From Agrobacterium larrymoorei (lineage in GTDB: Bacteria; Pseudomonadota; Alphaproteobacteria; Rhizobiales; Rhizobiaceae): a stretch of 64,000 bases of DNA. The stretch spans positions 808,501-872,500 of the forward strand of contig NZ_JAUTBL010000002.1 of assembly GCF_030819275.1 (NCBI RefSeq), written 5' to 3'. A program made the translations under genes and the position numbers. This document shows positions 49,269-56,661 of this stretch, piece by piece. The notes beneath the pieces were generated by a model that was not told the DNA's origin, did not search any database, and was given only the letters and a program-made list of their open reading frames with translations. Numbering within the stretch: the stretch's first letter is position 1; each line of letters begins with the position of its first letter.

Positions 49269-49977
49269 ATGCCGTTTTTCAGAAACATTGTCTTTACCGC
49301 TGTCCTCGTGGGACTGATAGCGGGGCTTGCCGTCAGCGCCATGCAGGCGGTTGGCACAACGCCATTGATCCTCCAGGCGGAAACCTTCGAAAGCGCCGGT
49401 GGCGAGGCAGGTCACTCCCATGATGCGGCCACACCCGCCGATCACCATCATGACGCGGAAGCCTGGACGCCGGCAGATGGTTTCGAGCGCAATGCCTACT
49501 ACCGTGGCCGCTAACGTGCTGACGGCCATCGGCTATGCGCTGGTGCTCACCGGTCTGATCTCGCTTCGCGGCTCTCAGGGCGGTTGGCGCGAAGGTCTCT
49601 TCTGGGGGCTCGCCGGCTTTGCTGTCGTCATGCTGGCGCCGATGATCGGTTTGCCGCCAGAACTGCCGGGCAGCCCTGCTGCCGATCTTGGTGCGCGTCA
49701 GGCCTGGTGGATTGCAACCGCTGCCGCGACTGCCGGGGGCATTGCGCTTCTGGCCTTCCGCCGCTCGGAGCCCTGGGCGGTGATCCTTGCCGTCGTCTTG
49801 ATCGTCGCGCCGCACGTCGTCGGTGCGCCATTGCCGCCTGCGGGTGAACATGCGCTGGCGCCTCTGCCGCTGGAACGCCGCTTCGTCGTGCTTGCAACAG
49901 TCACCAGCTTCGTCTTCTGGCTGATCCTCGGCTCGTTGAGCGGGCTGTTCCTCAAGCGCTTCGAGGCTGCAAAGTAA
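49269..49977 (+). pseudogene. cbtA: Cobalt transporter subunit CbtA, frameshifted
   Basis: The first frame (49269-49514) encodes MPFFRNIVFTAVLVGLIAGL and the His-rich loop HSHDAATPADHHHDAEAW, then stops. The rest (NVLTAIGYALVLTGLISLRG to RFEAAK) is in another frame to 49977. One extra T near 49500 (GCCTACTACCGTG for GCCTACACCGTG) explains it; without it the gene encodes a normal 235-residue, five-TM CbtA. It is either a real mutation or a sequence error. Confidence 0.8.
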
Positions 49978-49979
49978 AA

Positions 49980-50300
49980 ATGATGGCGGGTCAAAACGCA
50001 GTCGATTGGAGCCATGAACTCGATTGCCTGCGTTTTTCCGTCCCCGGTCATGGCGCGCTTTGCGCCATGCACCGCCTCGCTTTCAAAGCGCTGATGACTG
50101 AGGTGCCGACGGAAGAGACCTGTCGCGCTTACTTTATCGCAAACCGCGAGATGTTTCTTGCCGCTGCCCGCAACAAGATCGAGCGGATGAACATCCCTTT
50201 CGAACGCAGCCTTCATATCAACAGCCGCGATCTTCGCCGATCAATGTCGGCAGAAGGCGCGCAAGGGCCGGCGCGTCTCTGCCGTGTTCTGGATCGTTAA
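49980..50300 (+). CDS. Hypothetical protein after cbtA
   Basis: The 106-residue protein of unknown function begins 3 bp after the cbtA stop, so it may belong to the riboswitch operon. It is rich in Met, His and Cys in the first half (SVPGHGALCAMHRLAFKALM) and basic at the end. It overlaps the convergent DJ-1 gene by 4 bp. Confidence 0.6.
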   Translation: MMAGQNAVDWSHELDCLRFSVPGHGALCAMHRLAFKALMTEVPTEETCRAYFIANREMFLAAARNKIERMNIPFERSLHINSRDLRRSMSAEGAQGPARLCRVLDR

Positions 50301-50869
50301 GTCGGCAAGTGCTCCGCAGAAAATACCGACAGTTCCGCGTCGGCTTCCGATCCCCACAGGCTAAGAGCTTTCAGCACTTCCTTAGCGAAACTGACCGGTG
50401 AATTGCCGGGCGCGGTGACAACACCCTGATCGCTGACGGCTTGTGGCTGATCGCGATAGAGCGCTCCTCCCTCATAGGCACCATACTTTTGATGCGACGC
50501 CAGCGCGTTGCCGGTATGGGCCACATTGTTCAAGATGCCTGTCCCGGCGAGCGCGCTGGCCGCGGCGCAGATGCCTGCAACCACGCGGCCTCGCGCCCGA
50601 AAGCGATGGACCAGATCGCTAAAATCGGGCGCGACGCCCTTTTCCCAACTCATGCCGCCCGGAATGACAAGCGCGTCGATCATCTCCGGGTCGAGAGCAT
50701 CATAGGACGTTTCCGGCATCACTTTGAACCCGCCCATCGAAATCACGGGCTGGCCGTCAGGTGAAGCGGTGACGATCTCCACGCCGAGATAACTGCGGGC
50801 CGCAGCGACAAGCAGTGCAGGTTCCCAGTCGGCGAAGTCTTGCGTCAGCGCAATGGCAATACGAGTCAT
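50297..50869 (-). CDS. DJ-1/PfpI family protein (type 1 glutamine amidotransferase-like)
   Basis: The 190-residue protein has the DJ-1/PfpI nucleophile elbow VVAGICAAASALAG with Cys, and YDALDPEMIDALVIPGGMSW. Such proteins act as chaperones, glyoxalases or deglycases. The specific activity is not evident. Confidence 0.82.
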   Translation of the reverse strand: MTRIAIALTQDFADWEPALLVAAARSYLGVEIVTASPDGQPVISMGGFKVMPETSYDALDPEMIDALVIPGGMSWEKGVAPDFSDLVHRFRARGRVVAGICAAASALAGTGILNNVAHTGNALASHQKYGAYEGGALYRDQPQAVSDQGVVTAPGNSPVSFAKEVLKALSLWGSEADAELSVFSAEHLPT

Positions 50870-50893
50870 GTCATTCTCCTAAAGCGAAGAAGC

Positions 50894-51382
50894 TCAGGCG
50901 ATCGCTTGCATGAAGCGCATGCCGGTGACGGGACGCGGGACGAAATCCATGTTTTCGTAGAACTTGTGTGCGGCAAAGTTGCCTGTTGCAGCACCGACGG
51001 ACAGGAAGTCGCAGCCGCAGCGCTTGGCAACGTCGCGCGCGCGCGCCACAAGATGCTGGCCGGTGCCGTGGCCGCGATGGCCGTCACGCACGAAGAGGTG
51101 GTGCAATTCCATGCCGCGGCGGCCTTCCTGTGCGCGGTAGAGCGGCACGAGAATGGCGTAACCGATGAGCTCACCTGCAGCTTCGGCCACCAATGCGGTG
51201 ATCCATGGGACCTGGCCGAAAAGATCGCGCTCGAGCTTCTCGGGCGTAATCGCAGCGGCATCGCCATGATGGGCGGCAAGCAGGGTGATCATCTCGTTGA
51301 GTTCGGGAAGATCGGCAGGGCGCGCACCACGAATGGTGACGACGGGCGGTCTCGGCAGTGTCAGGAGGCTGTCTTCGGTCAT
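50894..51382 (-). CDS. GNAT family acetyltransferase
   Basis: The 162-residue protein has GNAT motifs: TIRGARPADLPELNEMITLL at the start, ELHHLFVRDGHRGHGTGQHL (acetyl-CoA loop with RGHGTG) and AAHKFYENMDFV near the end. ATG 51382 is preferred over the upstream start. Substrate is unknown. It follows the DJ-1 gene's promoter side in the same direction. Confidence 0.82.
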   Translation of the reverse strand: MTEDSLLTLPRPPVVTIRGARPADLPELNEMITLLAAHHGDAAAITPEKLERDLFGQVPWITALVAEAAGELIGYAILVPLYRAQEGRRGMELHHLFVRDGHRGHGTGQHLVARARDVAKRCGCDFLSVGAATGNFAAHKFYENMDFVPRPVTGMRFMQAIA

Positions 51383-51438
51383 GGGTCTGGTCCTTCGGTT
51401 TTCTGGTCTTTTGCCGTTAGGACGCTTGGAAAACAACA

Positions 51439-51458
51439 AAGCCGCCTAACGGCGGCTT
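51439..51458. terminator. Hairpin between GNAT and AraC genes
   Basis: AAGCCGCC and GGCGGCTT (perfect) enclose TAAC. It lies upstream of the GNAT gene and about 245 bp before the AraC gene; it may mark the end of a former upstream unit or be a regulatory stem. No gene is seen from 51383 to 51703. Confidence 0.4.
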
Positions 51459-51703
51459 GTTGACAAAGTGATCTGTCGAGCCGCCCTTTACAGGTAGGCC
51501 CAAAAATACGTGCAGGAGATGGGTGCGCGTTCGTTGATCATGGGCGATTCAATGCGCTCGAATTGGAGAGCTGTCAAGGGGCCGTTTCAGTATTTTGGAT
51601 AGCCACGTTTCGATATCTGCCGTGAGGGCATGTGGCACATTGACATCGCGCGCCCTCAAGCCGCTATGTGCCTCCCGAGTGCGCTCTCCCACTCGGTGAG
51701 GCA

Positions 51704-52540
51704 ATGGCAGGGATAAAAGTATCGATGACGGCGCAATCCGTAGAGGAACTGGGTTTTCATGGGCCGGGCGTCTCCGTGTTTCCCATTACCCAAGCCACGG
51801 CCGCGACATTCACGGATCTATTCATCGGCCTGACCTTCCTATGCTTCATCTGTGCGGGGAGCAAAAGGGTCATCTGTCCCGTGAACGGCGAGCTCGTGGG
51901 CGAGGCCGGTGACCTCCTTATTTTCCCATCGGGTTCTATCGTGACCTTGGAAAACCGTCCTGTCAGTGCCGCGAACTATCGGGCGACCGGGATCTACTTC
52001 GATCATGAGTTGATCGACTCGGTCTTCGCCGATCAGCCGCTCGCAGCTGGCCCGCCCGGTGTCCAGATTATTCGTCAGGCGCAAAGCGCTGATTATGATG
52101 TCGTAGAGATCACGCGGCGAGCCTTGGATGACGACGCTTTACCCATCTCGGTCAAGCGCCATCGCCTTCTGGAGCCACTGGTCTGGTTGCGCCATCACGG
52201 TGTCCATCTGCCGAGGAGAGGTGAAGACCAGCCATGGAACAAGGTGCGGCGGCTGATAGAGACCGACATCAACCACCCCTGGCGGGCCGAAGACGTCGCC
52301 CGGCATTTTGCCATGAGTGAAGCCAGTTTCCGCCGATGGCTGGCGAAATCCGGTCCTGGATTTTCGCAGATCCTGTTGAACACGAGACTGGAGAAGGGGT
52401 TGGGAATGCTGCAATCGACGGATAGCCCGATCTCCAGCATCGCGTTGGAGTGCGGCTTCAAGACGCCCTCCCATTTCTCCGAAGCCTTCCGCAAGAGATT
52501 CGGTCTCAAGCCGCGCTCCATCCGGACGGCAGAACTCTGA
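51704..52540 (+). CDS. AraC-family transcriptional regulator
   Basis: The 278-residue protein has an N-terminal effector domain and a C-terminal double HTH (HPWRAEDVARHFAMSEASFR, then PISSIALECGFKTPSHFSEA, FRKRFGLKPRSIR). ATG 51704 is preferred over GTG 51668. The secreted YbhB-like gene follows in the same direction 98 bp later and is a possible target. Confidence 0.87.
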   Translation: MAGIKVSMTAQSVEELGFHGPGVSVFPITQATAATFTDLFIGLTFLCFICAGSKRVICPVNGELVGEAGDLLIFPSGSIVTLENRPVSAANYRATGIYFDHELIDSVFADQPLAAGPPGVQIIRQAQSADYDVVEITRRALDDDALPISVKRHRLLEPLVWLRHHGVHLPRRGEDQPWNKVRRLIETDINHPWRAEDVARHFAMSEASFRRWLAKSGPGFSQILLNTRLEKGLGMLQSTDSPISSIALECGFKTPSHFSEAFRKRFGLKPRSIRTAEL

Positions 52541-52638
52541 TCGTTTTTCGATAGTCTTTGATCGCCAGCCGGAAGCTCGAAATTCCGTGAAGGTCTATTG
52601 AATTGAGCATGATCAATGTGTGGAAAGGACACCTCATC

Positions 52639-53187
52639 ATGCTGAAAAAGAACGTTGCGACAGGCTTCATACTCGCCTTGCTAACCACCACGACAGCAAG
52701 CGCCGCGGACTTCAAATTATCGAGCGCATCGATTGCCGAGGGCCAGCAACTTGCGTCCACCTTCGTGTTCAAGGGCTTCGGCTGCGAGGGCGGAAATCAG
52801 TCGCCGCAGCTATCCTGGTCTGGCGCACCGGCCGGCACGAAGAGCTTTGCCATCACAGCTTACGACCCGGATGCGCCGACAGGCTCAGGCTGGTGGCACT
52901 GGAACGTGGTGAATATTCCCGCCTCTCAAACGGCGCTTGAACCTGATGCAAGCGGCAAGAAGAAACTGCCCGCGGGAGCTCTGGAAATCCGCAACGATTA
53001 TGGCGTTGTCGGTTTTGGCGGAGTATGCCCGCCACCCGGCGAAGTCCACCGCTACATCTTCACCGTCCATGCTCTCGGCACGGAGCGCCTAGATCTGCCG
53101 GACAATGCCAGCAACGCGCTTGCGGGATTTATGATTGGCGCCAACACCATTGCCACGGCAAAGATCACAGCGGTCTATAGCCGCTAA
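52639..53187 (+). CDS. YbhB/YbcL (PEBP) family secreted protein
   Basis: The 182-residue protein has signal peptide MLKKNVATGFILALLTTTTA and the PEBP motifs NQSPQLSWSGAPAGTKSFAI, YDPDAPTGSGWWHWNV and PPPGEVHRYIFTVHAL. Bacterial members are periplasmic with poorly known roles. ATG 52639 gives a proper signal; the upstream ATG at 52603 does not. Confidence 0.88.
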   Translation: MLKKNVATGFILALLTTTTASAADFKLSSASIAEGQQLASTFVFKGFGCEGGNQSPQLSWSGAPAGTKSFAITAYDPDAPTGSGWWHWNVVNIPASQTALEPDASGKKKLPAGALEIRNDYGVVGFGGVCPPPGEVHRYIFTVHALGTERLDLPDNASNALAGFMIGANTIATAKITAVYSR

Positions 53188-53245
53188 GGGCACAGCAGAG
53201 GGACAGTTGCCGTCGCTGGTGACTGTCCTTTCCCAGCATGACGTC

Positions 53246-53659
53246 TCAATGATCGTGATCGCACAGACCGTGATCTGACAGCGCGCGGATGACATAGCAG
53301 TCCTCTATGGAATGCCCGTCACAGTGCGAGACGATACGCTCCAGCTCGTGTTCCAGTTTCTTCAGCTTGGCGATCTTTTCCCGCACGGTGGCAAGATGAT
53401 CGGCCGCAATGCGATCGGCTCCGGCACACGGCATTTCGCGATGCTGGCTGAGCGCGATCAATTCGCGGATCGCCTCGATGTTGAGGCCAAGGTCCCGGGC
53501 ATGACGAACGAAGGCCAGACGTTCCAGATCGGCCTTCTCATAACGCCGCTGATTGCCTTCGGAGCGGTCTGCTTCGTTGAGCAGGCCCATTTGCTCGTAG
53601 TAGCGAATGGTCGGCACTTTTACGCCGGTCCGTTTCGATAGATCGCCGATGGAATACAT
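53246..53659 (-). CDS. MerR-family regulator with Cys/His-rich C terminus
   Basis: The 137-residue protein has the MerR HTH (YSIGDLSKRTGVKVPTIRYY, EQMGLLNEADRSEGNQRRYE) and a coiled-coil. The C terminus (CDGHSIEDCYVIRALSDHGL, CDHDH) plus an internal HREMPC segment offers metal ligands, so it may sense a metal ion. It is divergent from the TauE-like permease. Confidence 0.82.
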   Translation of the reverse strand: MYSIGDLSKRTGVKVPTIRYYEQMGLLNEADRSEGNQRRYEKADLERLAFVRHARDLGLNIEAIRELIALSQHREMPCAGADRIAADHLATVREKIAKLKKLEHELERIVSHCDGHSIEDCYVIRALSDHGLCDHDH

Positions 53660-53671
53660 GCGCCTCATCCT

Positions 53672-53697
53672 CATAGCTATAGCTTATAGAGATATAG
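53672..53697. promoter_or_regulatory. AT-rich dyad upstream of the MerR gene
   Basis: ATAGCTATAGCTTATAG contains the palindrome AGCTATAGCT just before the MerR start. MerR proteins act on dyads inside long promoter spacers, and autoregulation is plausible. The GC-rich surroundings make the AT-rich block stand out. Confidence 0.4.
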
Positions 53698-53827
53698 GGT
53701 TCGGCCAAGGGAAAGGCAATTTTTCTGCCACCTCCGCCGCCAGCTATTCGAGGAAAGCAGTTGGTTATTCACGCGCGCTGATGGAGTATGTCGGACGCGA
53801 AAATGACTCCCTTCGACGATCACCTTC

Positions 53828-54592
53828 ATGCCCAGTATCTTATCGACCGGTCTTTCCTCTTCCGCCCTGGCATTTCTGGTGCTCGTCGCTTTGAGCGCAG
53901 GTCTCGCGCGCGGTTTCTCCGGCTTCGGGGCGGCGCTGATCTTCGTGCCGCTCGCCAGTTCGGTCATGGGTCCGCAGATTGCCGTTCCGCTTCTTCTTGT
54001 GGTCGATGGGGTGATGACGCTTGGCCTGATACCGGGGGCAGTCCGCCGGGCGGATCGACGCGACGTGCTCACCATGGCGCTCGGCGCGATCATCGGCGTG
54101 CCCCTTGGCGTCCACCTCCTGATGACACTTGATCCCGTCACCATCCGTTGGGCGATCGTCGTCATCGTTGTTGTGCTGCTGACGCTCCTGATGTCCGGTT
54201 GGCGCTACCGCGACCGGCCAAAGGCAATTCTGACGGCGATTGTCGGACTGATCGCAGGTGTGTTTTCCGGCGTGGCGCAGATCGGCGGGCCGCCGGTTGT
54301 CGCTTATTGGTTGGGTGGGGCAGTGCCTGCGGTCATTGTCCGGGCCAATATCATTCTCTACTTTGCGATTTCCACCGTGCTGAACGCCACGGCCTATCTC
54401 TGGAATGGTCTCATCACCATTAAGCTCATCGGTTTAGCGGTTCTGGTCGCACCGGTTTATGGCCTTGGCGTATGGCTCGGCAGCAGAGTGTTCGGCCTTG
54501 CCGAAGAGAAAACCTTTCGCCGCATCTGCTATGGGATGATCGCAACCGCCGCCCTCATCAGTATGCCGCTCTTCGATACCCTGAAGGGCTGA
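53828..54592 (+). CDS. TauE/SafE (TSUP) family permease
   Basis: The 254-residue protein has about eight TMs (FLVLVALSAGLARGFSGFGA, ALIFVPLASSVMGPQIAVPL and GVFSGVAQIGGPPVVAYWLG are the two TSUP half repeats). It probably exports or imports sulfur-containing anions. It has no clear operon partner; divergent from MerR. Confidence 0.83.
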   Translation: MPSILSTGLSSSALAFLVLVALSAGLARGFSGFGAALIFVPLASSVMGPQIAVPLLLVVDGVMTLGLIPGAVRRADRRDVLTMALGAIIGVPLGVHLLMTLDPVTIRWAIVVIVVVLLTLLMSGWRYRDRPKAILTAIVGLIAGVFSGVAQIGGPPVVAYWLGGAVPAVIVRANIILYFAISTVLNATAYLWNGLITIKLIGLAVLVAPVYGLGVWLGSRVFGLAEEKTFRRICYGMIATAALISMPLFDTLKG

Positions 54593-54660
54593 TCGAACTC
54601 TCTGTCACCATTAGCATCTTCCCGAGTTGCATGGGGGCTTGCCTTCTGCCGAAAGAAAAA

Positions 54661-54682
54661 ATAGTATACCCCCCTATACTAT
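54661..54682. promoter_or_regulatory. DmeR operator upstream of dmeRF
   Basis: ATAGTATA and TATACTAT form perfect 8-bp arms around six C residues. RcnR/CsoR-type regulators bind sites with AT-rich arms and a G/C tract of this size. It ends 15 bp before the dmeR start. Confidence 0.8.
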
Positions 54683-54697
54683 ATGGAGGATGAACAG

Positions 54698-54970
54698 ATG
54701 TCCCATACGATCCGTGACAAGGATAAGCTTCTGGCGCGCATCCGGCGCATGAAGGGGCAGATGGAAGCGGTGGAGCGCGCGCTGGAAGGCGGCAAGCCCT
54801 GCGGCGACGTTCTGCAACTGCTTGCCTCGGTGCGCGGCGCGCTCTCCGGTCTCACGGGCGAGGTGATGCAGGAGCATCTGCATGAGCATGTGCTGCACGC
54901 AGAGAACGACGAGGAACGCGCCAAGGCCACGGAAGAACTGGCGCAGGTTTTGAAAACCTATATTCGATAA
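54698..54970 (+). CDS. dmeR: Metal-responsive repressor, CsoR/RcnR/FrmR family (DmeR)
   Basis: The 90-residue four-helix repressor (SHTIRDKDKLLARIRRMKGQ, MEAVERALEGGKPCGDVLQL) has the His and Cys ligands of Ni/Co sensors (H3, C35, HLHEHVLH at about 61-68). It is followed at once by a cation efflux gene and preceded by a matching operator. The rhizobial dmeRF pair responds to cobalt and nickel. Confidence 0.87.
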   Translation: MSHTIRDKDKLLARIRRMKGQMEAVERALEGGKPCGDVLQLLASVRGALSGLTGEVMQEHLHEHVLHAENDEERAKATEELAQVLKTYIR

Positions 54971-54980
54971 GGTGAAGACG

Positions 54981-56003
54981 ATGGCGACGATGGAACATAG
55001 CCATACGGATGGCACGCATACCCATGTTTTTTTAGGAAGTGATCACGAGCGCAACGAACGGCGCGTCTGGATGGTCATCGCTTTGACCACCGTCATGATG
55101 GTGGTGGAGATCGCGGCAGGCCAATGGTTCGGCTCCATGGCCCTGACAGCCGATGGCTGGCATATGTCGACCCATGCGGGCGCGATGCTGATTTCGGCGC
55201 TCGCTTATCTTTACGCTCGCAAGCATGCACATGATCCACGCTTCACCTTCGGTACGGGAAAGTTCGGCGATCTCGCTGGTTTCGCCAGCGCGGTGGTCCT
55301 GGGCGTCGTTGCGCTGCTGATCGCGTGGGAGAGCGCCCTGCGCTTCGTCTCGCCGGTGGAGATCGATTTCAATCAGGCAATCATCGTCGCGGTCATCGGC
55401 CTCATCGTCAACATTGTCAGCGCTCTCCTCCTGAAGGACGATCACCATCATCATGGACACCATCAAGGGCACCACGGTGATGACGACAATCATGACCATG
55501 GGCATGACAGCAACGCGCACCATCATGATGATCACGCTCACGGCTCGCGCTCAGATGGCTCGCACGCGCATCACCAGAGCCGCGACAACAACCTGCGTGC
55601 CGCCTATCTTCACGTGGTGGCGGATGCCTTGACCTCGGTGCTGGCGATCGTGGCGCTCATTCTCGGCAAATGGAACGGCTGGACCTTCCTTGATCCAGCC
55701 ATGGGTATTGTCGGTGGCATCATTATTGCCCGCTGGTCGTGGAGCCTGCTTCGCAGCACGGGCGCGGTACTGGTCGACGCGATGCCGCAGCAGCGTCCGC
55801 TCCTGGCCAAAATCCGCGGCGCGGTCGAGACGGGGAATGAGAACATTACCGACCTGCATGTCTGGCAGGTCGGCCCAGGGCATCACGCGGCCATCGTGTC
55901 TTTGTCCACGACTGGCGAGACATCAGCTGCTGCCTATCGGGAAAAGCTTCTAGAGATCGAAGAATTGTCGCATGTGACGATCGAGATCAACGCTGCTGCG
56001 TGA
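54981..56003 (+). CDS. dmeF: Cation diffusion facilitator DmeF (Co/Ni efflux)
   Basis: The 340-residue CDF transporter has an N-terminal His patch (MEHSHTDGTHTHVF), six TMs, the metal site TADGWHMSTHAGAMLISALA (D/H pattern), a large His-rich loop around 155-200 (HHHHGHHQGHH and similar) and a second site HVVADALTSVLAIVALILG. It exports Co and Ni ions from the cytoplasm. GTG 54972 is an alternative start. Overexpression is likely when metal releases DmeR. Confidence 0.9.
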   Translation: MATMEHSHTDGTHTHVFLGSDHERNERRVWMVIALTTVMMVVEIAAGQWFGSMALTADGWHMSTHAGAMLISALAYLYARKHAHDPRFTFGTGKFGDLAGFASAVVLGVVALLIAWESALRFVSPVEIDFNQAIIVAVIGLIVNIVSALLLKDDHHHHGHHQGHHGDDDNHDHGHDSNAHHHDDHAHGSRSDGSHAHHQSRDNNLRAAYLHVVADALTSVLAIVALILGKWNGWTFLDPAMGIVGGIIIARWSWSLLRSTGAVLVDAMPQQRPLLAKIRGAVETGNENITDLHVWQVGPGHHAAIVSLSTTGETSAAAYREKLLEIEELSHVTIEINAAA

Positions 56004-56068
56004 TCGGTACGAGAGGCGCACTTTATGAAGGTCTGGGGCTTTGCCTGAGGCGCTATTGCCCTTTAAGG

Positions 56069-56094
56069 GACGCCGCCGGATCATCCGGCGGTGT
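56069..56094 (+). terminator. Hairpin after dmeF
   Basis: GCCGCCGGAT and ATCCGGCGG surround a short loop about 65 bp after the dmeF stop; it also follows the convergent gene on the other strand, so it may serve both. Confidence 0.55.
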
Positions 56095-56378
56095 CAGTGT
56101 TCTGTATAGGCCTGATAGACCCAGGCGGCGTCAGCGTCTTCGGCCGGGGACAAGGAAACGGTGGATGCTGCTGCCGCAGCCTCTTTCACCGCGTCGCGGT
56201 TGACAGTCCAGAGTACGCTTGCCAGCGAGCCTGCTTGCAGGGCGTTGACGAAGGAAATCGTGCTGCCGGAAAAGGCAGGCAAAGAAACCTCTGAGACAGC
56301 CGCGTCCGTTTGCACTTTCTCAATAGGTTGTGAGCGACTTTGATAGGGCGCTCCGCCAATGTTGTTGTCGATGTTCAT
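56094..56378 (-). CDS. Hypothetical small protein
   Basis: The protein has 94 residues starting MNIDNNIGGAPYQSRSQPIE. It is rich in Ala, Ser and Val, with a weakly hydrophobic middle (SISFVNALQAG-like) and an acidic end. There is no signal peptide or known domain. Start ATG 56378 avoids five unlikely residues. It may be a lineage-specific protein. Confidence 0.5.
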   Translation of the reverse strand: MNIDNNIGGAPYQSRSQPIEKVQTDAAVSEVSLPAFSGSTISFVNALQAGSLASVLWTVNRDAVKEAAAAASTVSLSPAEDADAAWVYQAYTEH

Positions 56379-56661
56379 CGTTAGCCTCACCAAGCTGTTA
56401 ACGGTTTTTTAACCGCTGAAGCTTGCGCGAAGCTTGCCGCACGTCGTTCGGACGCGTTGACGGCGCTTGACAGGTGTCAAACCCCTGCTTCGTTTTTGCA
56501 TTTTAGGGGCTTGCAAAATAACAAAAACCCCGCAAACGCCGATTCTTTGACTGCCGAGGGGCATCTGAACCTGCACAAGCGGGGGAATCACGTTGAAGGT
56601 GGGTAGAATCAGCGATGCGCCAAAGCGCACCGCCAAGTCACCTAGGAAGGCTTGAATTGCC
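56379..56661. other. Non-coding gap between small protein and oligopeptidase
   Basis: About 280 bp. It holds a small hairpin CGGTT-TTTT-AACCG at 56402-56415 and otherwise no feature I can support. The antisense frame covering it has no ribosome site or recognisable sequence. Confidence 0.45.

Noticed and set aside
51443..51449. CCTAACG in the hairpin near the GNAT gene
   Set aside because: It is the loop of a stem structure, lacks the leading T of the prophage motif and is outside the prophage.
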